In this document: piece by piece, positions 1 through 7,970 of the stretch | How positions within the stretch are numbered: position 1 is the stretch's first letter | Layout: each line of letters starts with the position of its first letter | Assembly: GCA_900313405.1 (NCBI GenBank) | Contig: OMQY01000105.1 | Location: 1 to 20,836, forward strand | DNA from: an uncultured Eubacteriales bacterium | GTDB lineage: Bacteria > Bacillota_A > Clostridia > Saccharofermentanales > Saccharofermentanaceae | DNA: 20,836 bases | Direction of reading: 5' to 3' | Notes under the pieces: model-generated | Told to the model about the DNA's origin: nothing | The model's input: only the letters and a program-made list of their open reading frames with translations | Database searches by the model: none | Made by a program: the position numbers and the translations under genes

Positions 1-16
1 AGAGCCACATTGACGA

Positions 17-1927
17 ATGAAAAAGAGATTTGAACAGTATCGGGAATTGATCGGCCGTGCATTCTACGGCGGCAGGGATCCCGGAGACATTACGGAGACA
101 TCTGATACGGGTGATAAGCATCTTCACGGAGATGCTGTTGCCCGTATTGATACGTCCGAGGGGAAAAGGATCTTTTATAAGCCGAGAGACTGCAGGAGTA
201 CGGATCTCCTCGGAGAGGTTAATGAGATCCTGTTCGGAGTCAGGATGGTCCCGGAGCAGGTAGAAGGCAACGGATTCGCTTTCCAGAAAGAGGTTATTAA
301 GAAGATCCCCGGAAGCGATGAGGAGAAACAGATATATTACTCGGAACTCGGACGTCTGACCGCCGTCTTCTACGCTCTGGGAAGCAGTGATATGCACAGG
401 GATAATATCCTGTGCACTTCCGAAGGTCCTGTCGTAGTTGATACCGAGACTGTCCTCTGTCCCAAGGCAAAGGGTGTAGGAGGCACGGGTGAATTCTCTG
501 TCGATTATGGCGAGATCTTTCCCGAATATCTGATGTCTGTCGGCGAAAGCATGGTTCTCCCGAGGTTTTTTGGGATGATGCAGATGTCGCCTATGATCCC
601 TGTCGATAAATGCCGTCCGGATGAGTATGAGCAAACCTTCATTGACGGCTTCATCGACGGATATGAGAGAATATGCGACAGGAGAGATGAGATCGGAAAG
701 ATCCTTGATTCGTTCGCAGACATACCGCTCCGCTATCTTCTGAGATCCACACAGAGCTACGGGATCAAGATCTGGCGCTATCAGAACGCCAAGAGTGAAG
801 ATGACAGGCAAAAGGTGATAAAGAGCCTCTACAAGGGGTTGTCCCCGGAAGATATCGTTCATTGGAGAGCGGTCCTTGACTGGGAGGAGGAATGCATACG
901 CGAAGGCGATATTCCTTACTTCTGGCTTACGGCAGGCGGCAGAGCCCTTATGGGAGATATAAGCCGCGAGCCGCTGATCGCCGATTATCTGGAGTTATCT
1001 CCTATAGACTACGCCAAGTGGCGTATGGGCAGGATGAACAGTAAGGATATGGATGTTCAGATCGCCTATACCCGTGCGAGTCTCAAGCATACGGACGGTT
1101 GGGAGAAGACGGATAAGGATACGGGAGAGCTTCCGAATGGACCGCTGTCCGTGCGTGATGCCGTATCCGAAGTCGAACAGATGATAAAGCAATTGCGGGA
1201 GGAGTGCATACCGTTGTCCGGTGATCGTGCTCTCTGGCACACTCCGCTCATCAACGGCAGGGTAGGATGCCTGTTCGGGATCGGTGAGGGATTCTCGGGC
1301 GTAGCCCTTTTCGCGCGAAAATGTGCTGATTCGCCCCTTATAACAGGTGAGTCTAAAGATACGGCACGAGAGCTCGCCGGGTTCTGTTTCAACGATCTGG
1401 CGTCCTTCGCTGAGTTCCTTCTTAAGGATTATCCGACTCCGCCTGAGGAGAGGGCCATCTCGAGGAGATTTAACGGAGGATTCGATCCGGCAGACGGTCT
1501 TAAGGGATTACTGATAGCGCTCGATCTGATGAGGGACGAAGATCCGCAACGTACGGAAAAGATATTGAACGCCTTCGGATCGTGGGGCATAGGATACGAG
1601 CAGACGAACGATCCGCTCAGTTTTATTGACGGGATCCCTGACGGAGGAATATCAGATCGTATCGAGGGCGGAAGAGCCGGTAAGGTACTGAAGCTGTTGT
1701 CAGGTATCGACCGGCCATCTGATGACAGTCTGACCGAAGCCGGCGTTATACTGGCGGAGATGAAGGGATATAAGGACAGATACGGCTGCTACAAGGTCTA
1801 CATGAATGGAAGACGTCAGTATTTTCTGCCCGCATTCCTCAGAGGCAGCACGGGGATCGGGTATACTATGCTCAGATATGCCGAGATCGTAAATGCTTGT
1901 AATAAAAAACCATCGATCCTAGAATAG
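17..1927 (+). CDS. LanM-like (DUF4135) lanthipeptide synthetase homologue with a shortened cyclase half
   Basis: This 636-residue protein resembles class II lanthipeptide synthetases, which phosphorylate and eliminate Ser/Thr in a precursor peptide and then cyclise with Cys. The dehydratase core is recognisable: YKPR with Lys55, the kinase-like D125-x-H127-x-x-N130 motif, the VVDTET segment with Asp142/Glu144, and an R243-x-T245-x-x-Y248 motif like the one used for phosphate elimination in LanM. The C-terminal half keeps LanC-type glycine motifs (GFSG at 425-428, GLKG at 494-497, EGGRAG at 550-555, RGSTGIGYTMLR at 609-620). The stretch that normally carries the zinc ligands (the WCHG and CHG motifs) between 555 and 609 is absent. 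Usual LanMs are near 1000 residues, so roughly the first 200-300 residues are also missing. An in-frame stop at 11-13 excludes an earlier start in this frame, and ATGA at 17-20 could overlap the end of an upstream gene. No precursor peptide is visible. The long intact frame argues against a pseudogene. Family assignment is firm; activity is not. Confidence 0.75.
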   Translation: MKKRFEQYRELIGRAFYGGRDPGDITETSDTGDKHLHGDAVARIDTSEGKRIFYKPRDCRSTDLLGEVNEILFGVRMVPEQVEGNGFAFQKEVIKKIPGSDEEKQIYYSELGRLTAVFYALGSSDMHRDNILCTSEGPVVVDTETVLCPKAKGVGGTGEFSVDYGEIFPEYLMSVGESMVLPRFFGMMQMSPMIPVDKCRPDEYEQTFIDGFIDGYERICDRRDEIGKILDSFADIPLRYLLRSTQSYGIKIWRYQNAKSEDDRQKVIKSLYKGLSPEDIVHWRAVLDWEEECIREGDIPYFWLTAGGRALMGDISREPLIADYLELSPIDYAKWRMGRMNSKDMDVQIAYTRASLKHTDGWEKTDKDTGELPNGPLSVRDAVSEVEQMIKQLREECIPLSGDRALWHTPLINGRVGCLFGIGEGFSGVALFARKCADSPLITGESKDTARELAGFCFNDLASFAEFLLKDYPTPPEERAISRRFNGGFDPADGLKGLLIALDLMRDEDPQRTEKILNAFGSWGIGYEQTNDPLSFIDGIPDGGISDRIEGGRAGKVLKLLSGIDRPSDDSLTEAGVILAEMKGYKDRYGCYKVYMNGRRQYFLPAFLRGSTGIGYTMLRYAEIVNACNKKPSILE

Positions 1928-1953
1928 AGGGGAATACCGGAAGGAGAGGCGAT

Positions 1954-2700
1954 ATGATCAAGATTTTCTCATTTGTTGCTTCCTGCGCAGGGAAGAAGTC
2001 ACATACGCTTCAGTTCTCAAATGAACTGGCAGAGGCATTCAGGAAAAAAGCTGAAGCAGAGGGCGAGACGGTGGAGTATGAAGTCATGACAGGCGCTGAT
2101 CTTCGGATCGATTACTGTCGCTCATGCATTTCCTGCTTTATGAACGGTGTCTGCCCTCTTGATAAGGCAGATGATATGGAACTACTTAAGAAGAAGATCA
2201 TCGAGTGCGACATATTTATGTTCGGATCTCCCGTATATCTGTGGGAGATGTCAGGTCTCGCCAAGAGCTTCTTCGATCGTATCAGTTACTGGGCACATCG
2301 CTTTGACCTCCTTGCCAAGCCGTGTGTAGTATTCTCGACTACCGATTCGTCCCACGGACGGGAAGTGGCAGCGAATCTTGCACAGCTCATGCGCTTTACG
2401 GGAGCGATCGTTGTCAATGCGGGGCATAAGGAAACACAAGGTGTCGATATCGATCCCGATGTTACGGCAGAGGCTATGATGAAGGCGTATAAGGAGCCCG
2501 AAGCGGACATTCCCTTCTTCCAGGAGAGGATCTTCCTGTCGAGAGTCGTATTGGTCAGGAAGTACTTCAGGAAGCTTGGTCCGGACAAGACTCCGATCGA
2601 CGAGATGAGGGTATTCCGTGAACGCGGACTGGACAAGTATGTAGTTATGAAGGAAGCGATCGAAGGTCTGGGGCCCGAGATAAAGAACTGGAAACTGTAA
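1954..2700 (+). CDS. Flavodoxin-fold NAD(P)H oxidoreductase with four-cysteine iron-sulfur motif
   Basis: A 248-residue cytoplasmic protein of the FMN reductase / iron-sulfur flavoprotein type. The N-terminal strand is followed by a flavodoxin-like phosphate-binding region (residues 1-22). A compact cysteine cluster follows, C55-x2-C58-x2-C61-x5-C67, and then an acidic DDM. The GSPVY segment at 91-95 is the second FMN-contacting loop of this family. In archaeal and clostridial iron-sulfur flavoproteins such cysteines hold a 4Fe-4S cluster that passes electrons to FMN; here that is inference from spacing. It starts 26 bases after the LanM-like gene on the same strand, with GGAAGGAG about 10 bases before ATG, so the two probably form one transcript. 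A redox role in the same peptide-modification pathway is possible but only by proximity. It could equally be a general quinone or nitro reductase. Confidence 0.8.
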   Translation: MIKIFSFVASCAGKKSHTLQFSNELAEAFRKKAEAEGETVEYEVMTGADLRIDYCRSCISCFMNGVCPLDKADDMELLKKKIIECDIFMFGSPVYLWEMSGLAKSFFDRISYWAHRFDLLAKPCVVFSTTDSSHGREVAANLAQLMRFTGAIVVNAGHKETQGVDIDPDVTAEAMMKAYKEPEADIPFFQERIFLSRVVLVRKYFRKLGPDKTPIDEMRVFRERGLDKYVVMKEAIEGLGPEIKNWKL

Positions 2701-2727
2701 CACAGGGCAATCGCCACCGGTTTGTTG

Positions 2728-2733
2728 TATAAT
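2728..2733 (+). promoter_or_regulatory. Putative -10 box upstream of module A
   Basis: A perfect TATAAT lies 40 bases before the STAS start codon, in the only gap of note between the flavoprotein gene and module A. No good -35 hexamer is seen 16-18 bases upstream (GGGCAA at 2705-2710). The sequence TATAATAGA is shared with the promoter-like element at 9523-9531. No terminator-like hairpin is visible in this 73-base gap, so read-through from the upstream pair remains possible. Confidence 0.45.
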
Positions 2734-2773
2734 AGAATGATGATCGACAAGATTACAGGAAGGGAAATGTATT

Positions 2774-3070
2774 ATGGATATCAGAATGAATAAAGAAGAC
2801 AGCAAGCTCACCGTTGAGATAGAGGGACGTCTGGATACTCTCACATCTCCCGATCTCGAGAAGGAACTGGAGCCTGCTCTCGAAGGTATAACGGAACTTG
2901 TTCTGGACCTTAAGGACCTTGATTATATTTCCAGTGCGGGCTTGAGAGTACTTCTCGGTGCCGCTCAGGTTATGGAGGATCAGGGTGAGATGAAGGTTAT
3001 CAATCCTAACGAAGCCGTTATGGATGTATTTGTTGTAACAGGTTTTGACGATATCCTGAATATCGAGTAA
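2774..3070 (+). CDS. STAS-domain anti-anti-sigma factor-like protein (module A)
   Basis: A 98-residue single STAS domain of the SpoIIAA/RsbV type. In partner switching the unphosphorylated STAS protein binds and sequesters a Ser/Thr kinase, and phosphorylation by that kinase releases it. The phosphorylation loop is DYISSAGLRVLL, with Ser53 or Ser54 the likely site. A ribosome binding site (AGGAAGGG) precedes the ATG by about 9 bases. The gene is followed after 15 bases by the kinase-acyltransferase gene and then a PP2C phosphatase gene, the expected kinase and phosphatase partners. It is a clear paralogue of the STAS gene at 13319: I count about 50 identities over 88 aligned residues, including the phospho-loop and the final GF-x-DIL-x-IE. 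Its partner could be a sigma-factor system elsewhere or the fused membrane protein next door. Confidence 0.93.
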   Translation: MDIRMNKEDSKLTVEIEGRLDTLTSPDLEKELEPALEGITELVLDLKDLDYISSAGLRVLLGAAQVMEDQGEMKVINPNEAVMDVFVVTGFDDILNIE

Positions 3071-3085
3071 GAGGTTTACACTAAC

Positions 3086-4579
3086 ATGAGAGAACTGGAT
3101 GTTCAGGCGTTGACGGACAATCTGCCTGAGGTATTGAAGTTTGTCCGTGAGAATCTGGATGAGATGGATTGCGGAGAGAAAGAACGCAATCAGATCGAAG
3201 TTGCCGTGGAGGAGATCTTCACGAATATCTCAAGCTACGCCTATAATCCGGATGTCGGCCCTGCTACCGTAAGGGTAGAGTTGAACGATGAACCGCTTAC
3301 CGTTGACATCAGTTTTGTTGATAAGGGTCAGCAGTATGATCCTCTCGCCAAGCCGGATCCGAACCTTAAGATGTCTCTTAAGGATCGTAAGCGCGGCGGG
3401 CTCGGCATCTTCATGACTAAGAAGTTTATGGATGATGTTCAGTATGAGTACAAAGACGGTAAGAATATCCTGACTCTCAAAAAGAAGATATTAAGACAGC
3501 CCGAGGTCGATCTGGCCAAGGCTATCGTCATATTCTTCCTGGCCACTATCCATATGTACGTGGAATGCTCTACGGACGATCAGCTGTGGACAGGACTTCC
3601 GTATTTCTTTGACAGTGTATTGGGCGGTCCGTGGGCTGCTCCGATGTTCATCTTCTCGATGGGTATCGGACTTGCATTTACCACGAGGAACAAGCCTTTT
3701 GAGATATTCTTCCGAGGTGTTAAGATCTGGCTTATAGGTCTTCTGCTCAACGTATGCAGATTCCTGATCCCCTCGCTTGTCGGCTACGCGGTCACGGACG
3801 ACAAAGCTATGTATATTAAGCCTCTTCCTTACCGTTTCTTCGGAAATGACCTTTTGCAGTTTGCCGGAATGGCAATGATGTTTATGGCATTGCTGAGATT
3901 CCTTAAGCTGACTCCGTGGAAGATCTTCTTTGTCGGTCTCGGATTAAGTCTTGCCTCATGGGCAATCGGCGATGTATGGACTGATCACACGCCTCTCAAT
4001 ATCTTCCTCGGTCATTTTGTCGGCGTTGACGACGGAACCGAGAAGGTAATGTCGGACTTCCCTCTTATTATCTGGTTTATCATGTATGCGAGCGGATTTG
4101 TCTTCGGAGGGTATCTCAAGAAGATGAAGGACAAGAAGCGCTTCTACTTGCTGGTGTCCCCGCCGTGCCTTATCCTGACGACCGTCGTATGCATTATCGA
4201 ATACCGTCGTGAATTCGGAATGATGGGAGGCCCGGGCGCCAACGTATTCTACCATTTCACGACTCCCGAGGCATTTGTCTGTATCGCTACGGAACTCGCC
4301 ATGCTCGGTATCTACTACTTCATCACGATGCACCTGTCCGAGAAGGTGAATAACATCATCGAAGGTGTAAGTCGTAACGTTACGGTGGTTTACTTCATTC
4401 AGTGGGTACTTGTCTGGTGGACCGCTGACGTTATCATCTACATTGCCAGAGACAGCAAGTACCTGAAGTCATGGCAGACTTTGATATTCGGCCTGGCATT
4501 CAGTACTGCTTCCGTAGTTCTGGCAGAAGTCTGGAGTAAGTGGCGTAAGCACCGTAAGGCTCTCAAAGCGTCAGCCTGA
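3086..4579 (+). CDS. RsbW/SpoIIAB-like kinase domain fused to a membrane acyltransferase
   Basis: A 497-residue two-part protein. Residues 1-135 are a GHKL (HATPase_c_2) domain of the anti-sigma kinase type. The N-box has Glu42, Glu43 and Asn47 in VEEIFTNIS; the G1 box is around Asp79-Gly81; the glycine-rich lid is GGLGIFM at 104-110. Residues from about 138 onward form a hydrophobic domain with some nine or ten membrane segments. It begins with a VDLAKAI-type first helix carrying His156, the position expected for the conserved histidine of acyltransferase-3 / DUF1624-like proteins, and ends in a basic tail. This half resembles the stand-alone protein at 6192, sharing the first-helix pattern and a late SR-x-V segment followed by an aromatic W. 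The kinase part is paralogous to the complete protein at 12849, which stops where the fusion joint begins, so the joint is clean. Acyl substrate and direction are unknown. The start follows GAGG by 11 bases and sits 15 bases after the STAS gene. Confidence 0.85.
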   Translation: MRELDVQALTDNLPEVLKFVRENLDEMDCGEKERNQIEVAVEEIFTNISSYAYNPDVGPATVRVELNDEPLTVDISFVDKGQQYDPLAKPDPNLKMSLKDRKRGGLGIFMTKKFMDDVQYEYKDGKNILTLKKKILRQPEVDLAKAIVIFFLATIHMYVECSTDDQLWTGLPYFFDSVLGGPWAAPMFIFSMGIGLAFTTRNKPFEIFFRGVKIWLIGLLLNVCRFLIPSLVGYAVTDDKAMYIKPLPYRFFGNDLLQFAGMAMMFMALLRFLKLTPWKIFFVGLGLSLASWAIGDVWTDHTPLNIFLGHFVGVDDGTEKVMSDFPLIIWFIMYASGFVFGGYLKKMKDKKRFYLLVSPPCLILTTVVCIIEYRREFGMMGGPGANVFYHFTTPEAFVCIATELAMLGIYYFITMHLSEKVNNIIEGVSRNVTVVYFIQWVLVWWTADVIIYIARDSKYLKSWQTLIFGLAFSTASVVLAEVWSKWRKHRKALKASA

Positions 4580-4590
4580 GGTGTAGGCCA

Positions 4591-6186
4591 ATGAAGCAGA
4601 GCATCAGCAGAAAACTCCTTATCGGACTTATCATCTTCACGATCATACTTGCTACCTGTATTTGCGCGTTCTCGTCTTACTACCTCAGGAAAACGACTAT
4701 CGAGGATTACGAGTATGTCGGTGAGGCGATGACGGGAACCATAGCCGAGCGTCTCGACGGCGATAAGATATATGAATATCTGTCTACCGGTGTTCCGGAC
4801 GAATACTATGAAGATGTACTTGAAGAGATCAATGTTGCCGATGACAAGTTTGATTCGCTCTACGTTTATGTTGCCGTCCCGACGGATGATGCCGTTTTGT
4901 ACTTATGGTCGAACGGCTTCTCGGGAGAAGAGACGATCGGATTTACGACCGAATATGCTCCCGGCGGAAGAGAGTGGATGCAGGGAAGACTCAACGGCAC
5001 CGAGTCCGAGATCCTCAAATTTGCAGACGATCCGGAATTCGGAAGGGTTGCTACTGCCGCATCTCCCATATATGACAGTAACGGCGATCCGGTTGCGCTT
5101 GTTCTTGTCGACTTCTCGGTCCAGGATATCAATGATACGATCCGGGACATGATAATCAGAGTAGTGATCGTCGTATTGTTGCTGATGATCATATATATCC
5201 TGATCTATTACTACTATGTTCAGAAGAAGGTTGTTGTACCGGTCAAGAAACTCACTTCCGCTGCCAAGGATCTCACTGAGAATCTGGACAAGGATCATGT
5301 ATATAAGTCTGATATCCATACAAAGGATGAGCTCGAAGACCTGTCGAAGGCTTTCGAGAAGATGGATGTGGAGCTTCGTGAATACATCAATGAGAATATG
5401 AGGATCACGGCTGAGACTGAGAGAATCAGTGCCGAGCTCGACATGGCTTCCTCTATTCAGGACAGCCAGCTGCCCAGTAAGTTCCCGGCATTCCCGGAGC
5501 ACAGTGAATTTGACATCTTTGCTTCTATGACACCGGCCAAGGAGGTCGGCGGCGACTTCTATGATTTCTTTATGGTCGATGATGACCACATTGCAATGGT
5601 AATGGCAGATGTATCCGGTAAGGGTGTTCCTGCCGCGCTCTTTATGATGATCGCCAAACTCCTTATAAAGAGCCGTATACAGATGGGAGACAGTCCTGCC
5701 GAAGCACTTCACAGCGTGAATCAGCAATTGCTCGAGCATAATGAGGCGAACCAGTTTGTTACTGTATGGCTCGCTCTGGTCGAACTCTCTACCGGAAAGG
5801 GTGTCGCGACCAATGCCGGTCATGAGCATCCTACGATAAGAAGAGCCGGCGGGATGTACGAACTTGTTGAATATCGTCATTCTCCGCCGGTAGCTACCAT
5901 GAAGAAGACAAAGTTCAGGGATCACGAGTTCGAGCTTAAGCCCGGTGACAGCCTGTTTGTCTATACCGACGGTGTACCTGAAGCAACAAATGCTCAGAAT
6001 GAACTGTTCGGAACGGACAGGATGCTCTGGTCGCTTAACAGGGAAACTGATGCCGATCCCGAGACGATACTGAAATATGTTAAGGAAGGTATCGATCTTT
6101 TTGTTGACGGGGCAGAGCAGTTCGATGATATAACGATGATGTGCTTTAAGTATTACGGTAAGACATCTGATGACGGGGAGGAGTGA
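4591..6186 (+). CDS. Sensor PP2C phosphatase: Cache-HAMP-SpoIIE (module A)
   Basis: A 531-residue membrane sensor phosphatase. TM1 is at about 8-30. An extracytoplasmic domain follows at about 33-187, with a Cache-like ending (SPIYDSNGDPVAL near 159-170). TM2 is at about 188-210 and a HAMP linker at about 211-270. A coiled linker leads to a SpoIIE/RsbU-type PP2C domain from about 285. Catalytic metal motifs are present: VGGDFYDFF at 319-327, MADVSGKG at 338-345, YTDG at 459-462 and FDDITM at 511-516. Such enzymes dephosphorylate the STAS partner and so switch the kinase off its target. The external domain would bind a small ligand that cannot be named from sequence. The gene starts 11 bases after the kinase-acyltransferase gene and is followed by the second acyltransferase 5 bases after its stop, so all four genes look co-transcribed. 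Domain order is complete and undamaged. Confidence 0.92.
   Translation: MKQSISRKLLIGLIIFTIILATCICAFSSYYLRKTTIEDYEYVGEAMTGTIAERLDGDKIYEYLSTGVPDEYYEDVLEEINVADDKFDSLYVYVAVPTDDAVLYLWSNGFSGEETIGFTTEYAPGGREWMQGRLNGTESEILKFADDPEFGRVATAASPIYDSNGDPVALVLVDFSVQDINDTIRDMIIRVVIVVLLLMIIYILIYYYYVQKKVVVPVKKLTSAAKDLTENLDKDHVYKSDIHTKDELEDLSKAFEKMDVELREYINENMRITAETERISAELDMASSIQDSQLPSKFPAFPEHSEFDIFASMTPAKEVGGDFYDFFMVDDDHIAMVMADVSGKGVPAALFMMIAKLLIKSRIQMGDSPAEALHSVNQQLLEHNEANQFVTVWLALVELSTGKGVATNAGHEHPTIRRAGGMYELVEYRHSPPVATMKKTKFRDHEFELKPGDSLFVYTDGVPEATNAQNELFGTDRMLWSLNRETDADPETILKYVKEGIDLFVDGAEQFDDITMMCFKYYGKTSDDGEE
6179..6183 (+). promoter_or_regulatory. Ribosome binding site that fixes the acyltransferase start
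   Basis: AGGAG (within GGGGAGGAG at 6175-6183) lies 8 bases before ATG at 6192. The in-frame GTG at 6183 overlaps this site and has no Shine-Dalgarno sequence at a workable distance, so ATG at 6192 was chosen. Confidence 0.7.
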
Positions 6187-6191
6187 GTGTC

Positions 6192-7283
6192 ATGGACGGG
6201 ATCAAGACTAAGCGAGTTCCGGAGATAGAACTCATGAAGGCAATTGCCATAATAGGCATGGTATTCGTTCACATCCTTGAAGGATCTCTCGAATACTTCG
6301 AGAATGCATGGGAATTCCCGGGTAAGATACCTTATACTGCGATAGAATTTCTCGGAGGTATCCCCGCTGCGGGTGTGTTCACTTTCGCCATGGGTTGGGG
6401 TGCAGCACATTCCGATCGCTCGACCGTAAAGACCTATCTCAAGCGTGCCTGGCAGATAGGACTTCTGCTTTTCTACGTTAATATCGTATATGCGATCCTC
6501 CCCGGTATCCTGGATCCGGATCATTTTACTCCGCTCAAGGATCATCCGTGGGCAATTATCGGATTTAACATCTATTCGTTCGCGGCACTTTGCATGCTTT
6601 ACTTCGCACTTATGAAGAAACTTCAGGATAAGCCTGCTGCCAGAGCCGGTATCAGCATCGGTATCGTGGCTGCCATTATGCTCGTTGAGATCTTCGTCGA
6701 TCATGAGACATATACCGGCAATGAGTGGATCGCTACTCTTATCGGCGCTGTTGTCAGACAGAATCATTATTCTTGGTTCCCCATTGTTCCGTGGGGCATA
6801 TTCCCGATCATGGGTTACGGTGCCGGCCTTCTCTACCGCAGATGGGATAACAGGGTGAAGTTCATGTCACTGGCGATGGTCACCGGTGCCGCTCTGGTCA
6901 CTGTCAGTGAGATCGCGACCAGGATGAAGGGGCTGCCCAGAGGTGCTGCCAATCCGGGATGGGTCATCGACGAAGCGGATTACTATTGTCTGTCTCCCTG
7001 GAGTGTCGTATGCGCTGTAGGCATAATCTGTTTGGAGACTGCTCTCGCATTCGGCATTATGTCACTTGCAGACGGTAAGCTTCATCCGGTGCTGGCTAAT
7101 ATGAGCCGCCACGTCATGGCGATGTTCATAGTGCACTGGATCTTCGTAAGTCCGCTGTTCCTGTATCTGATCCATGTGACCAACGTCTGGTACAACGTAC
7201 TCATCGGCTTAGGTACGCTTATCGCGACTTATGTTGTCGTTGAACTCTGGTATCACTTCAGGTCTTCGCGCGCCGCTTCTTAA
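6192..7283 (+). CDS. Multi-pass membrane acyltransferase-like protein (module A)
   Basis: A 363-residue integral membrane protein with about nine or ten hydrophobic segments. The first helix (EIELMKAIAIIGMVFVHIL, residues 11-29) carries a conserved-type histidine at position 27 after an acidic/basic lead, as in acyltransferase-3 and DUF1624/heparan-glucosaminide acetyltransferase-like families. Near the C-terminus an SRHVMAMFIVHW segment corresponds to SRNVTVVYFIQW of the kinase fusion at 3086, so the two are probably paralogous membrane domains. Such proteins transfer acyl groups, often acetyl, to sugars or cell-wall polymers across the membrane; the substrate here is not deducible. The start was set by an AGGAG 8 bases upstream. 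The gene is the last of the module A operon, and its end overlaps the convergent membrane-protein gene by 26 bases. Confidence 0.75.
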   Translation: MDGIKTKRVPEIELMKAIAIIGMVFVHILEGSLEYFENAWEFPGKIPYTAIEFLGGIPAAGVFTFAMGWGAAHSDRSTVKTYLKRAWQIGLLLFYVNIVYAILPGILDPDHFTPLKDHPWAIIGFNIYSFAALCMLYFALMKKLQDKPAARAGISIGIVAAIMLVEIFVDHETYTGNEWIATLIGAVVRQNHYSWFPIVPWGIFPIMGYGAGLLYRRWDNRVKFMSLAMVTGAALVTVSEIATRMKGLPRGAANPGWVIDEADYYCLSPWSVVCAVGIICLETALAFGIMSLADGKLHPVLANMSRHVMAMFIVHWIFVSPLFLYLIHVTNVWYNVLIGLGTLIATYVVVELWYHFRSSRAAS

Positions 7284-7968
7284 ACCACAGCCAGGAACAC
7301 TTAAGATTAAGCCTGTAGAGTATGTAGGACAGGCTGTATGCGATGATATAGGTCATGATAAAGTAGCCTGTGAATTCAAGAGCATTCATATTGTCGATAT
7401 CAAGGAAAAAGTAAGGGATCTTATCTGCCTTGATGACTCCCGATGTGATAAGTGAGATCATAATGATCACGTAAAAGGTCACGAACCATGTTCCGTGGAA
7501 GCGTTGGCGCATACTTGTTTTTCCTATCGGAGAATCATTCATGATAAACGAAGCGACGGTCAACAGCGGGATCAGGATATGCATATTAAACATGTCAAAG
7601 CGGAATATATGCATATGTTCGGGCGAGAAAGGTAACCTGCTCACCAGGACCACAAAGATTATCATACTCTCGGCAACTGCCGAAGACAGGCGCATATAGT
7701 AGACGGTCTCCCTCGTCAGTTCGGTATAGTTCCTGATCTCCCAGAGACCGACAGCCAGATAGAAGAGGGAGATAAGCGTAGTAAAGACTGTCCCGTCGAC
7801 CGTCATCCATCTGAATGTAAGGACGCCGTCTCTGTCATAGTCGAGGATAAAAAGGATCGACAGACAACCTAAGATCACGATCAGTGCACAGATCATGAGA
7901 TTGACCTTTTTCTTCAGCATATAACGATGCTTAAACCTCTGCTCGAATAGTGAGATCTTATTCTTCAT
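7258..7968 (-). CDS. Pr6Pr-like six-helix membrane protein
   Basis: A 236-residue membrane protein with about six hydrophobic segments and a basic C-terminal tail. Two features match the Pr6Pr family as I remember it: a helix ending MHILIPLLTVASFI followed by a short polar loop with a proline, and a later IPYFFLDIDNM motif. That family has no established biochemical role. The frame stays open upstream to 8055, but ATG at 7968 lies 2 bases after the stop of the PreA-like gene and has GGAAGA upstream, so it was chosen; translational coupling is likely. The 3' end overlaps the convergent acyltransferase gene by 26 bases with no terminator in sight. Identification is moderate. It could also be an unrelated six-TM protein with similar topology. 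Confidence 0.6.
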   Translation of the reverse strand: MKNKISLFEQRFKHRYMLKKKVNLMICALIVILGCLSILFILDYDRDGVLTFRWMTVDGTVFTTLISLFYLAVGLWEIRNYTELTRETVYYMRLSSAVAESMIIFVVLVSRLPFSPEHMHIFRFDMFNMHILIPLLTVASFIMNDSPIGKTSMRQRFHGTWFVTFYVIIMISLITSGVIKADKIPYFFLDIDNMNALEFTGYFIMTYIIAYSLSYILYRLNLKCSWLWFKKRRAKT

Positions 7969-7970
7969 TA

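Noticed and set aside
2251..2844. Overlapping minus-strand frames across the flavoprotein gene and the module A promoter
   Set aside because: They run antisense to two well-supported genes and across the -10 box, with no motif and no start signal.
3480..3510. The kinase-acyltransferase joint as a sequencing artefact
   Set aside because: The reading frame is continuous, codon usage is even on both sides, and no stop or ribosome site stands at the joint for a separate acyltransferase gene.
4903..5925. A 340-codon open frame on the minus strand
   Set aside because: It lies wholly antisense to the Cache-HAMP-PP2C gene, which has complete catalytic motifs. The product shows no recognisable domain, and no ribosome site was seen.
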